Origin: Cliona cf. orientalis
Lineage: Eukaryota > Porifera > Demospongiae > Clionaida > Clionaidae
DNA length: 64,000 nt
Reading direction: 5' to 3'
NCBI GenBank assembly: GCA_963930775.1
Contig: OZ005707.1
Location: 4,154,001-4,218,000, forward strand
Shown: piece after piece, positions 14,001 to 25,204 of the stretch
Numbering within the stretch: the stretch's first letter is position 1
Layout of the letters: each line of letters begins with the position of its first letter
Made by a program: the position numbers and the translations under genes
Notes under the pieces: model-generated
What the model saw: only the letters and a program-made list of their open reading frames with translations
What the model was told of the DNA's origin: nothing
Database searches by the model: none

Positions 14001-17000
14001 AGCTAGGTGGAGACCACAACTACATAAATTGCCTTTTATTCAACTAGGTAATCTAATATATGATCTAGGAAAATAACTGCATCTTTCTTGGAAGTACTAA
14101 ATTTTTAGCAAACCAAGGGAGATCTTGTAAATACCAAGCTGGAGGATGGTTGCTGTGAAGGTAGGGAACAGAGAGAGGAAATAGGTTTGTATGCAAGCCA
14201 TTGGGTCAGCTCCAGATTGTGTCAGTGTAGGTGGCAGCAATTTCCTCCAGCAGTAAGATGGAATCCTGCACTAACCATGCAGCCATAAGACAGAAGACTT
14301 TCTCATTTACAATCATACATATCTGAGGAAATTTCTTGAGATCATAAGTTGCATACTGGATAAGGAATGCCTCCTGCAACGATGAAGCAAAACCAGATCC
14401 TAGAAGGTATTATGTACCACGCTTATACCAGTCCAATCCTGCGTATACAGCCTTCCTTCCAAAAAATAGGCCTATTCCAAGAACAAGCATGCAACAGGAG
14501 ACAGCCATGGCTATGTAAGTGCACATTAATTAATACCTTCAATTAAGCCTTGAATCTTCTAATATAACATGCTCCAACCATGGACAGATATGCTCCCACC
14601 TGAGAATTCTCAAGTACTATGTGTACCAAGTATCACAGTTATCTATGCAAGCCTACAATCCCAATTTGAGACCAGGAGTGTCTTTTAGGAATGCGCTGCT
14701 CTCCCCGCCCGTCCCTGGGGCCATGACCTTACGACAAGCCCATACTCTTTATTCAAGCTATAATTATTATATTATTATAGTATAACAGCAGCTAATTGGC
14801 CATAGTGACAAGTTGCTCCAGGAATGTCTCCACCCGGGCTGGGGGCAGCTGATCGGGTGGGTGGAGGACACAGCTATCATACATACACAATGTCTACATC
14901 TCTTTCCTTTTGAGCCTTTGGAGCTAGATGGTCCCACGCTCCACGACAATATTAACGACAAGGTGAGTAGTGATTACTCACATTAGTGGTGTACCGATGT
15001 GACAGTAGTTCCTCCCTCTGCTGTGCTTCCCGCTCCTGTAAGTCAGTGAGGAAACACGTACAATTACCAGTGAATAAACTGAGAAGATCACCAGCTAGGA
15101 ACATATTATACACACATCACTGACTACATATGCCATAATTTGAATACCCCCCCCCCCCCCCCCCCAAACTAAGGACCCTTTGATCCATTTGCACAACTCA
15201 TAAGTGCAGGCTTTCATATCAGGGAGGGGGGGTGTTATGATATTGCCTAATAAATACTGTCATCCCTAGGAGGTCTGGGAGCATAAAAATCTTGAAATTA
15301 AACCATTCTCAGACTGCATTATAAACCCAGTTTGACCAAAATCAGATAAGGAAGCCTTGCAGCTGGTGATTATACTTCAGTTAGCATTATTGCTACTTTC
15401 ATTTTTAGAAGTACAGCTGATAGACAAGAGTTGGGTGGAATCTAACAATATATCTTTTAAATGACTGTAACACTAAAAAGTATTTGGATGACTATAATTT
15501 AGAAGGGGCTACTGCACTACGGAGGCCTGGGGAGAACACTGGACTTCCTCTTCCATAAACCTAGGCAGATACAATACACTAACTCTCCTCCCACAGTAAC
15601 AGCATGCCTACCATTCCTTAACTTCCTCAATAATAGACTCCAACTTACTGCAGCTGCTTTTCTTTGTTCATAGTTTCTGTATGCATTCTGAACCACTCTG
15701 AGATCAGCCATCAACTGCTCCACATTGCTGAATGATGGGAGGTGTGTGTGTGTACGAGTACTGATATTAATGTCGGAGAAGAAACCAACTAATACATACT
15801 GCAGCTATTCAATCCCCCCATAGTCAATACACCAGCATAAAAATTAAACCACACCTGGTTTAAATATTTTTATCTAGTAAATTTCACTTTCTTTTTCCTG
15901 AGCTGAAGTTGCTGCGAATGCCACTCCAATAATTTTGCTAGTTAAGTCAGCTACTTTTTCCCTGAGCAACTCATATTATATTGTTATACAGTCCAAGGTT
16001 TATAATTTGTAAACAAAGAAAGAGGAAACAATCTGCATCAAACGTTTTCCACGGAAACTGAAAAAAGCTCATAATAATATTGCTACCATTAAAGCCTACA
16101 TGTAGGTTCACATCTTGGGGCGCCAGCTTATCTCAGTGATCAGGCCTAGCTCCTTGTTTCTCCTTTTTCTTAGATTTTGAGCGAGACCAGATTTCCTCCT
16201 ATTGCTCAACTGACTGACACTAGTACTGCTACAGTTAGCCAGTGTGAACATTTATAGCCACCCCATGCTCACCAGGGAAAGGAAGTGTGGTTGGTGCTCC
16301 AAACTGAAACTGAAAGGTTAGTTCACCAGAGGGGGAGGTAGCAGGCCAGACTCCCTTGTGGAATAGACAGACAAGAGAGCTTGGCCAGCAAGGCTAAGGG
16401 AGAGAGGTATTGGCTTACTAGGAGAGATTGAAGCAGAAACCATACCTGAAAATTGGCTGAATTCCAGAAAAATTTGCAGAGTGTAATACCTGGTAATACT
16501 AAAGATATTGCACCTCAGACAGGTATGCAGGGTAGCACAACAGAGATGCATTCTAGCTAATGCTCTGTGTGCAAAGTACCACTAATACTTGATACTTTCC
16601 ACATACACTCATAAATTGGCTAGGGGAAATTACATAGATACCAACTATAGGAGTTATGGTGATCATCACATAGCAACTATGTTTGGTTGTATGCCATTGT
16701 ACGATATTTCACATGGCTACGAGCACTACTGCGCTAATGAGATAACACACAAGAATTTACATCGTCAAAATGGCAGTAGTGTTGTACATAACACGCACGT
16801 GTCTACTCTCCACAAGACATGCAGTAGCAGCTGTGCAACCGATTGGAATGCACACGCTGTATAGAAAGTGCAAATGAGAGAACAGGACAGAGGATGTAGA
16901 ACCATACTAGGCCTTGACTGCACCATTAGATTAATAAATACATGATGTTGTATGATTTAACGCAAACATTTAGGATGGAGGATGTAACAAGGTTTTCTGT

Positions 17001-19915
17001 CTATGGAGCACTCTGGCAATGAATAAAAATCCAGCACAAAAGTTATGCTTGAGCTTTACCCTACTATTGGAGGCAAACATTCAACTTTAGAGCTGTGCAC
17101 ATTGTACAGCATGTGCTATATGTACATGTGACAACCTATGGAGACTATTTTCCATAATTCGGTAAAGGGTGTCAAATTATTGGAGGTCACAAGAAATTCG
17201 GTACTCCAATCATATCAAAGCTATGTTACCAAGTAACAATGCAAGTATTCATGAGGCCAGTTCTCACCACTGCACACCTCACAATCAATAGCATACCATC
17301 AAGTTGTGGTACCTCTAGTTATTACCCCACGCGCATGCGCAAGGGGGTAAAGTACCGTATAGCGGAAATTTTTGAGGGAGAAAACTTTCGCGGATCGGTA
17401 GGAAAGGAGCATTTCGCGGAGAAAACTTTCGCGGAATGTTAAAAACTGGTCGAATAATGGGTGTGGCATGCCTAGAATTTCGTGGAGAAAACTTTCGTGG
17501 ATGGCGGAAAAATAGCGAAATTCGTGAAAGTTTTCTCCCTCGAAAGTTTCCCGCTATACGGTAATCGGTCGTGTCGTTGTCGTCGTTGTCATTGTCGTTA
17601 GCACAAAAATCGCCATATCTTGAGATATAGGAGTCTAAGTGACTCGTAAGCACAACGAATCAATTGAATTCAGCGAAAAACTGGCTTCAGTGTGTGTCAA
17701 ATCGAGGGATACGGTCCATGAGCGTAACAATTAGTGCCTTTTTGTTGGCCACCGTAGCCACGCCTATCAACAGTGCCCATCAATGCATGATGCATGCCCA
17801 TTGTGCTTCTGCTCATGCGCACAACTAAGTGGTCAAGCGTATGACTGGTAAAGATTGTCGATGTTCTAAATAATGCTCGTGACGTCTAAGTGACTCTCAA
17901 GTTCACAAAATTATAGCCATGCACCGAAAGTAAATCTATAATTACACAATGTGCGCGCGGGGTATGTGCTCTACAGAGCTCTAGTTATGGTAGTCTTCAA
18001 TAGCCTAATAGTTTCTAAACTTAGAGCAAGGATCATCACATGAATAGAGGAGGTACAAAAGATCACATGCTCAAGTAAAATAGTCTGTCATCAAAGTGTC
18101 AAATTTTATTCTTCTAAAATTCAATATTGGCGTAGAATAATCATTCTGCTTGTTGCTAAGGCAGATACAAACAAGCGTATACTGAGGTAGCACCTTCCTC
18201 ATTTAGAATAACACTACATGTGTATAATTTTATTTCCAAGTTACACGCAAAAATGGTACAGGGTCAACAGACTATCTTTATTGTACTGTTGCCAAGTTTA
18301 TGAGAAGAGAGCATGGAACAACTAAATTTCTTGACCACGCCCACTTTTGGTTGACCACACCCACTTTTGTGCAACATGCCCACAAAATTTCACGATATTA
18401 TATATGCATGTATTATACAGACAGAAATTAGACAGTATACCGAGTTTCTGATGTGCCACACCCCCATTTACAGAGTGTGATCAACCTGGCTTCCAGGACA
18501 TTGCTACTAAATCAGGTAATTTGGGACTGTCTCAGCCATTCCGGGACAGTTGGACCATGGATTATTTTGCATCTTTGGATCAATCAGCTGGGTGTCTATA
18601 CAGTACACAAATACTTCTGGATTTGAGCCTAGCTTGCATCATCCTGATATTATTACATAGCCGCTTACCCGAGGCAAGGCCAAGGCCATGTCTAGCTCAA
18701 AAATCATCCAGATACTCGAAAACGACTTTATCAGCTAGTGATAGTGCCTAGGAGATTTGAATAATCTAAACAAGTATGTTTCATACCACAATCATGAGCT
18801 AATATGCATGAGTTATTGACAGTAAGCTCACATGCCCAGAGAAAATCTCAATAGTATTAAACATCATCTGCATTAGTACAGTGTGCATGCACAGATGAAA
18901 GTGGAATCTATTATTGCTTAGGCCACACCTCTCACTCCAGGCCAACAGCAGTTGCTTGAACTTCATCACTAAGAAGCATGCAATGGCAACGTTCTTGCTC
19001 TGCTCGAATGTCGAATCTACCATCGATGCCGTTCACTCGAGAATGTATCTCTATCATAGTATGGTCACCCTTGATTGTGCATACAGCACTGCAATTCTTC
19101 GAACCTTCTGGACTTGTAGCAGAGCGCATCTTTTGTGCCCTCCAGATAAGCATACGGACTATATAAGAAAATTGTCGCTCTGAAAAATATTTAGTTGTAT
19201 ATAGTATAACCAGTGCATATACTGATTTTTTTTGCCCTTCGAAAGGCTTACCGTGTTTTGTTGGTAAGGATTGACACATGTACATGTGATTGTTACCAGG
19301 CTAAGTTGGAAGGCTCCCTTTCCTTCCAAGAGAGCCTGAGCATAAGGCTAGATATGAGCACCAGTATAATAGAAGCGTGTGCATGACAAAGAAGGAAAGA
19401 CGAAGGCCTCACTCCTATCTCAACTCACTGCTGGGCTCCTCTTCTCCTGGAAGGTGGCTCCTTCCTCACCATAGTCTGAAGACGGAAAGTATCTTGCTCT
19501 AATTGTTCCAAGCCATCAGAGATCTTGGACTCAAGAGCTGTACAGGTGCATAATATTTACTGCTTGCAGGCACACCATGAAAGTGTGCATGCACACTGCA
19601 CTGCTGCAACACAGCTCAGCGGGAAAATGGTAATGATCGTCATAAACTAACGACACTTTACCACATTTCCTTAGCTAGCGTTTATATATCATTATGACAG
19701 CTGAAGCTCTTCAATATTTGCTCTCACCACATGATACACTTCGCCTACCTTGCTCATTCCCGATGCCCAACCCAGATACGAGTTCGTGTACCTGTTGCTG
19801 AACTCCAGCAAGTAGGCTAGAGGATATATAGATGATGGTGACTCCAGAAAAACGTTTCATGGTCTATTCATATTACCTCCCCTCACCTTATACACTGCTG
19901 ATAGAGATGATCCAT
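5058..19915 (-). CDS. GOSR2: Golgi SNARE membrin (GOSR2/GS27)
   Basis: Eight minus-strand exons join in perfect phase: 19915-19887, 19816-19749, 19537-19429, 15727-15649, 15035-14982, 7439-7293, 5692-5606 and 5135-5058. The product is 216 residues; human membrin has 212. It starts MDHLYQQC, continues with the Habc-like coiled coil ([43 protein letters not shown]), then the Qb-SNARE motif ([32 protein letters not shown]) and a tail anchor [20 protein letters not shown]. Membrin acts in ER-to-Golgi and intra-Golgi fusion with syntaxin-5, Bet1 and Sec22. Intron 5 is about 7.5 kb and intron 3 about 3.7 kb, long for this window, and both hold repeats or possible other exons. The assignment is secure; exon 2's acceptor was chosen by phase. 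Confidence 0.95.
5693..7292. other. GOSR2 intron 6
   Basis: This 1.6-kb intron shows no convincing exon. A purine-rich low-complexity run of GGGGA/GGAGG-type units occupies 7166-7230. The rest is AT-rich with no repeat I could pair elsewhere in the window. Confidence 0.6.
9269..9505. repeat. Degenerate 41-44 bp minisatellite
   Basis: About five imperfect tandem copies share the core GAGAGGCACCCATCCAGGTC followed by a variable part ending near CATTAAGC or CACTAAGTT. Two copies carry the core exactly; others are diverged (for example GAGGGGTACCAATCCAGATC). It lies in GOSR2 intron 5. No coding function is suggested. Confidence 0.65.
9555..9684 (-). CDS. Possible alternative first exon inside GOSR2 intron
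   Basis: An ATG at 9684 opens 42 codons ([20 protein letters not shown]..., then AIGVIACAF, a membrane-spanning-like segment). It stops at the donor CAACAG|GTAATT in phase 0. The next downstream GOSR2 exon (7439-7293) also starts in phase 0, so splicing would give a protein with a new hydrophobic N-terminus joined to the SNARE half of membrin. It may equally be an exon of an unrelated nested gene, or chance. Confidence 0.3.
11154..11520 (-). CDS. Possible multi-pass membrane protein exons in GOSR2 intron
   Basis: Two adjacent minus-strand open stretches look like membrane exons. The first (about 11520-11391) encodes [11 protein letters not shown] then [18 protein letters not shown] before a GTATGC donor. 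The second (about 11355-11154) encodes [20 protein letters not shown] and [14 protein letters not shown] before a GTAAGT donor. The gap between them would be an intron of only about 35 bp with a poor acceptor, and I found no flanking exons. I do not recognise a family. It could be a nested gene, a decayed gene or chance. Confidence 0.25.
15147..15165. repeat. Poly-C tract
   Basis: An uninterrupted run of 19 C residues lies in GOSR2 intron 4. On the transcribed (minus) strand it is poly-G, which could form a G-quadruplex in the pre-mRNA. Length may be an assembly artefact. Confidence 0.9.
17316..17987. mobile_element. [13 protein letters not shown] MITE, copy A, with nested insertion
   Basis: This is the inverted counterpart of the element at 32973-33607. 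It starts TTACCCCACGCGCATGCGC and ends with GTGCTCTACAGAGCTCTAG. A TTA/TAA motif flanks both copies, which fits PIF/Harbinger target sites, but short matches of 3 bp are weak evidence. The copies share long internal blocks, such as GCGAAAAACTGGCTTCAGT. Copy A is interrupted at 17353-17563 by a TACCGTATAGCGG-type MITE and lacks about 200 bp of the interior present in copy B. It lies in GOSR2 intron 3. Confidence 0.75.
17353..17563. mobile_element. TACCGTATAGCGG-family MITE inserted in copy A
   Basis: The termini are TACCGTATAGCGG...CCGCTATACGGTA, with inner arms GAGGGAGAAAACTTTCGCGG. It interrupts the [13 protein letters not shown] element exactly at a TA. The uninterrupted copy has the empty site (TA at 33575-33576, flanked by GGTAAAG and ATCGGTCGTG on the matching strand). 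This shows directly that the element duplicates TA, as Tc1/mariner-type elements do. Family members are at 29666-29875, 37422-37634 and 40218-40400. Confidence 0.9.
18932..19179 (-). CDS. Unrecognised open exon in GOSR2 intron 3
   Basis: Following a good acceptor (ATATTTTTCAG at 19180) an 81-codon frame runs to a TGA at 18934-18932. It includes [20 protein letters not shown] and [19 protein letters not shown]. The composition looks protein-like, with charged and hydrophobic residues mixed. It does not fit the GOSR2 phase usefully and matches no family I know. It could be the last exon of a nested minus-strand gene or a fragment of a decayed gene. Confidence 0.3.
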
Positions 19916-21616
19916 CGATCAGCATCCGAGTGAGATCTATGGTGAGATATACGTATTGGATATCTCTTATTGCATATGCGCATTCAGGCAAAGGGTTAAC
20001 ATTCATATTACGTGTAATTCGTGAGCGCATGCGCATATCTGTACTTAATTTTAGTCTCGTCCCCAGATCCCGCGCGGGGATTTGGGGCTGGGTACGATAC
20101 TAGAACACGACGGGGGGAGGGGGCCCGGGGGAGCTATAATTACCATGTGGCAAAGGGGACCAAAGTTTCTACTATGGACTATCCGGTGGACCTAGTCTCG
20201 TGCCCAGCCCCCTTCATGCACGCGCGCATGCATGAAGGGGGCTGGGCATGAGACTACCGGTGGACCATGGTGTCACCTGTGTAACTATGGGACATTTAGC
20301 TCTCGACCGTGATGTGCAAGGAACATAATAATATTATGGTATGCAATTCTGATAAAAAAGCTTTGCCATCAATTTTTTTAAAAAATACCGTGTCAATCCT
20401 GTGGTAGCAAGAATGCATCCTGGTGGTATATAGCCAGTCTACATCTCTGAGAGTTTATAGACACCATCCTGATATTAATGGTGAACAATCTGTGAAGAAA
20501 TTATTTAAGAATAAAGATCCTCTGTTGCTAACTCAAAACTAAACTTTCTTGTAGCACTTATACCACCTTCATTCCATACATTAAATTTTATATGACATTG
20601 CATTATTCTAACTATTTTTATTCCAGTACCATACACTAGTATACCACTGTTTATGATTATAGTATTTATGATTACAGAGAATGAATGTATGAACGTGCGA
20701 ATAATCATACTAGACTACCATCCGCGCGATTTTTGGACACACTGCGCATGCTCGAAGAAGCCATTGTTCAGTGCGCAGTAAAACAATACGGCTTTGTAGC
20801 ATTGTTGCATTTGAAGACTGGATGGTGCGACTGGTGAAGATCATTGCTGCAGTTTTAAGGTGCATCAGCAGGACAGCAACTATACTCGGTAGCGTACAGG
20901 AGTGCTGAAATCAGATCAAGCAACGAGTGTACGCGGTACTCCACTACTGACGAATTTGAGTAAGTGCATGAGGATTTTTGGCTTACCCTGCACTAATCTA
21001 GTGTGGGGCTAGTCCCAATAAATGTGGCTATCTCTGGATGGCTAGCAGTGAGATACCTCTATGAGCTGTTAGTGCCAGGTTGCAGCCATCTCATGAAGCT
21101 AATAGATCAACGATTAAGTTTGTGTCTTCTGGTTCTGAAACTCTCCAGTGCAGCAGCTGTGTACATGTATCTCACAGCTGTTTGCAACCATCCAAATTCA
21201 ATAAAGGGTGGGTGGATCCAGTCAGTAGCAGCTGAGCTCCTCTATAGAGCCATTGAGTGTGGTCTTTTTTTATAAACTTACCAATGACCACCAGCATCTG
21301 CTCTGCGGAGATGTATGTTTTGCATGTCATTATCAGTCAAGCTATCAATATGGCACCAAGGTAATATGTTTACTGGTCTGATCTATGGGCTTTGATCGCA
21401 TAATACCAAGAGTGCAGGATAGTATGTGATAATGCTGCCATATGGTGCAGCATGGTGATGGTTAACCATCAAAGCATACTTGTGTAGGGAGAAAAATGCA
21501 CCATACTCCATTGAAAATTTCCACAAGTTGCTGCACTTGGCCATGGAGTTAACCTCCAAAACCACTTGTTTTGATACTCTAGATGATATCGTCATCAACC
21601 ATTTACCACATGCAGA
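19916..21616. promoter_or_regulatory. Divergent promoter region of GOSR2 and SPATS2-like gene
   Basis: GOSR2 (minus) and the SPATS2-family gene (plus) diverge from this 1.7-kb gap. It contains the small foldback at 20193-20256 and a related decayed foldback at about 20054-20105. A GC-richer segment at 20720-20960 is a likely transcription start and 5' UTR for the plus-strand gene. The coding start at 21617 follows a plausible acceptor (TTACCACATGCAG), so the 5' UTR is probably spliced. Confidence 0.4.
20193..20256. mobile_element. 64-bp foldback MITE with 10-bp target duplication
   Basis: The element is almost a perfect palindrome: TAGTCTCGTGCCCAGCCCCC on the left pairs with GGGGGCTGGGCATGAGACTA on the right around a CGCGCGCATGCATG centre. 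It is flanked by the perfect direct repeat CCGGTGGACC at 20183-20192 and 20257-20266. The termini match those of the elements at 103-415 and 36291-36654, so it is a miniature of the same Mutator-like group. Confidence 0.85.
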
Positions 21617-24600
21617 ATGGACTACTACAGGCCTGCATTCTCGTTCAATCGGCCTCCTTTGTTCCAACCAAGAATGGAACATTTCAACTTCAACTATGGC
21701 CCAGGAGCATTTCATCCATCCCCACCTCCTTTCACAGTGACCACTCCTGCTGGGATCAGTTTATACCTGCAAAGACCACCTCCTCTGCCGATACCTCTGC
21801 CAATGCTTAGTGCAGGGATACCCTATATGCACAATCATAGCCAACAGCACCAGTCTAGAGACCCAAGGAGACAGCGACCATCTAGAAGGGTTCGTCAAAG
21901 AATGAAAAGGCAACCAGAGAGGCTTAGGAGTGAAGAAGAGTCCAGAGAAGAGAACACAGAGTCAGCTCCTGTAGCATCGGAGAGTGGGTACGACACAACA
22001 GGAGACTGCCACACACCAGCTACACCTCTGGATTCTCCATTGCTAGCTAGTGGAGGAGGAAATAGTCTAATGGAGCATGAAACTGATAGTGATAAACTAG
22101 CACCAGCAATGGAAGGTAATTGACTAACAGCTTAGTTACTACAGCATTACATACTTTATCTACAGGTGGAATTCATTCACGATCAGATTCAGCCAGCAGC
22201 ATGAATTTAAGTGAAACCTCCCTTAAGAAACTACTGAAGGACCTACACAGATGTGAAGTATCCCTGACCAAGTATCAAACCATGCTTGATAAGGTATAAT
22301 AATATGACAGTTGAAGTTATATTGTAATGTCATTCAATGCAGAATCATTAATTTTACTAGAATTGTGAGAATGGAATGAAGAATTTGCAGGAGATATTTA
22401 GCAGCCTTCACGATCACCTCAATGCCAGGGAGCAGAGCTTGATTCAGAAGCTGAGCTCTGTCAAGGATATGGGAGATTCTATTCTCCAGCGAAGAAAGAG
22501 CACTGCCTCATTTCTACGCCAAGCAGCAGAGAGCAGTCAAACCACACTGGAGGAGAGCCAGATACTGGAGCTGAAGCATCAAATCAAAGTCAGTAGTTAC
22601 TAACTAACTGCTAGGTTATGTATACAGGTGCAGTTAGAGCGGGTGGAAATCATCTAAGGTACTTGGTATTGTTAATATGGTATATCACTGCTCTACCATA
22701 CAGGCACTGTACACTAATTAACTATTGTGGGCTAGGGTAGCTCTGTTTTGTTAGTTTTTGAACATGACTTGACTATGCTCCTGGTAATATGCATATATAG
22801 TGCTGAATGTCACAGCCAAAATAAATGTTTGTGACTATGGTCTATGCATGTAGTTTGATGAAAGTGTTATTAATTTGTTTGCCAGTGCTTTGTGACTGAT
22901 CGTAAGGTGGATGAGGAGATTGGTACCACCAAATGCTTCCAAGCTGACCCTGATGACCTTCTACGACAAATTATGGGCTTTGGAAAAGGTCAGTTACATC
23001 TACAATTAAACATAATATTATAAACTTAACCAAAGGAATTTCTCGGTCTAGTGAGTGAAGCACGGCATGTATACACAGTGTGGGAGGAGAATCCTGCAGA
23101 AATGATCAACATCAGCAAGGAACAGGTGCTCTTTCCTCGAATCAGGGATAACAAAACTAGTAGTGCTACACAACCATCAAGGCCATTAAAACTAGAGACC
23201 AAACTGAATGATTCTGAACTTACAAGTGCTTCTAATTCCGTTAACACCGAAAATCATCAAGCAGATTGTAGTACAGAGACTAGCTCAGTATCTTGTGATA
23301 TTGCTGAAACCTCAGAAACTAGTGAACTGCTAGCACAGCCAAGGAGCCCCAAATCACCAGTATTACCACCACCTGATCCACCACCAATCCGGTCTCCAAT
23401 ACAGCTGTCACCTCAGCCCTCTCCAAAACCATCAATAGACCGACATACATACTCCTATCATGTTAGTTCCACATCCAGTATTAAGCATTCACCAAGATCT
23501 ATTTCAATGAAGTCTGGGCGGCCTTGGTATGCAGCCTCAAAAATGGTCACAAAACGAGCAACTTCCCTTCCCAAGCATAAGGATAATAATACACAATGTC
23601 AGGTTATAGCACATAAGGTCAGTGACATAGTGAAGAGTAATAAGAAACCAGCTGCAGAAAAAGAGGAGGTAGAGAAGCAGAAGGAGAGCAATGAGTCAGG
23701 CAGCTCACTTCCAGAGAAGAAAGAAGCAGCCAAAAAGGAGGACAAAAATGATCACAGACGCTCTAAATACTCCAGCTCTGAATTGCAGACCATTCAGTCA
23801 AGAATTAAAGACTCACTTCGACAGCAAGGAGTGGTAGGTTAACAAGTATCAGGGGCGTAGGAAGATGGTTTGGTAAAGGGGGACTCTATAGATCTATAGG
23901 CAAGGGCAGTATGATCAGTTTGAGTCTAGCTATGTAACTATCAGAAAACACAGGGGGGCACCAGCCCCCGGAGCCCCCATGGTTCTTACGCCTATGAGTA
24001 TCGTAAGGGAGCTAGGGATATTATAACATTAAATTTTATTGATGTGCTTGTTATCGTAGCATTTATCTGAATTTTATGTGTATGTATGCCTCCCTTCCTG
24101 TGCAGTACCTCTATGATCCTATAACGGGAGATAGACCCACTCCTACAGCAGCAGGGGGAGGTCAATTCTCAAGCTCGTCTGTAGAAGCTAGTGGAGAGAG
24201 AAGCAAGATAGGTGATCCCAACACAGTGCTACGCAAAAAGAAGACTCCAACCCAGCTACGAAGAGAGAGGAAAAAAAGACAGAAAGAGAGAGAAAGGAGA
24301 CAAAGAGAGCTGGAGAAGCAACAGCAGATGGAAGGCAAACTAATGAAAGACTCAGAAACTGCAGAAACAAAGAAAGATGAAAGGAAACAAAGCGATCGGA
24401 ATGAGCAAATAAATATTACTACTATTGCAGATGATAAGCACACACAACAGGATGTAATGTTAGAATTCTCTTCCTCTGACTCAGAGCACAACCCTGAGAG
24501 CAGCAGCAACAGTCCAACTCACTCCTCCTCCTCTCTAACAAAGAGTGTGGACAATGACGAGCCACTGGCAGACGATCCAGGCATACCAAATCAACGAGAA

Positions 24601-24912
24601 GACCTTAGCCGCTCTGGGCAATCAAATGAAGCAGAAGTAGCTGTTCAGAGGCCAAAGCCAGTCTCAAGCTTGCAGATTACAGAATCAGCCACAGAAGAAC
24701 AGCTTCAAGAGGTGAAACCAAGTATGGTCATGTTGACTGAGGAAGCTAGAGCAGAGGTCAAAATACTCCAGCAAGCCGGTTGCCAAGCAATGCTAACCAC
24801 AACACAGGAGACAGTTATCACAATGCAACGCATGAGCACCTGGGAAGGCAGCAAAGTAGATGCTGGCATGCAGGAAGGCGAACTAGAATTGGAACTGAAA
24901 CCAGAAGAATAG
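21617..24912 (+). CDS. SPATS2/SPATS2L-family protein (DUF1387)
   Basis: Six exons join in phase: 21617-22115, 22166-22293, 22361-22588, 22886-22988, 23052-23833 and 24106-24912. The product has 848 residues, longer than human SPATS2 (545). The middle matches the family's coiled-coil core: LKKLLKDLHRCEVSLTKYQ, NLQEIFSSLHDHLNAREQSL, CFVTDRKVDEEIGTTKCF, DDLLRQIMGFGK. The N-terminal part is proline/aromatic-rich then basic (RRQRPSRRVRQRMKR) in place of the UBA-like start of vertebrate SPATS2. The C-terminal half is serine-rich and ends in a highly charged segment (RRERKKRQKERERRQRELEK). SPATS2 proteins are poorly understood cytoplasmic RNA-associated factors. A hAT-like MITE lies in the last intron. 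The start is the first ATG after an acceptor; an upstream coding exon is possible. An AATAAA lies at 25028-25033. Confidence 0.85.
23852..23995. mobile_element. hAT-like MITE, copy 1
   Basis: This 144-bp element lies in the last intron of the SPATS2-family gene. It begins GGGGCGTAGGAAGATGGTTT and ends CTTACGCCTAT. It is closely similar along its whole length to 32376-32529. Flanks AAGTATCA and GAGTATCG are an imperfect 8-bp duplication (6 of 8 match). Confidence 0.85.
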
Positions 24913-25204
24913 GAATGGAACCACCAATCTTATCACAGGTACACACACCTATAAAGTGAATTTCCTTAGTCAGGTATTGATTTATTTTTAGTGATGATAA
25001 TAATATTATATAAAGTACTAGTCTTAAAATAAAATTATTATTGCATGATGTTGTGCTCAGAAAATTTTGTTGCTATGGTCTACCAACATTAAAAAATAAT
25101 CAGTAATCATCTATATTTTCCTTATGCATGTATTTGTGGCAGCTCTCGAGTGCTAGCTAGACACAGAAACTATATTATAATATTATATACGTGGTTGAAA
25201 TAGT
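24913..25204. terminator. Convergent 3' ends of SPATS2-like gene and CaMKII
   Basis: Two genes end tail-to-tail with only 292 bp between stops. The plus-strand polyadenylation signal AATAAA is at 25028-25033. The minus-strand signal (TTTATT on plus) is at 24981-24986. Each lies beyond the middle of the gap from its own stop, so the two 3' UTRs probably overlap in antisense. Confidence 0.6.

Larger units (their letters stand above)
7440..14981. other. GOSR2 intron 5 (7.5 kb)
   Basis: This very long intron contains a degenerate minisatellite at 9269-9505 and a pyrimidine-rich stretch near 10680-10880. It also holds several open frames with plausible splice sites on the minus strand (9555-9684 and 11154-11520, listed separately). 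Other open frames at 12338-12595 and 12819-13058 are cysteine-containing but match nothing I recognise. Confidence 0.5.

Noticed and set aside
20054-20105. Small palindrome resembling the TAGTCTCG foldbacks
   Set aside because: The arms are diverged and no target duplication flanks it, so it is at best a relic and not listed as an element.
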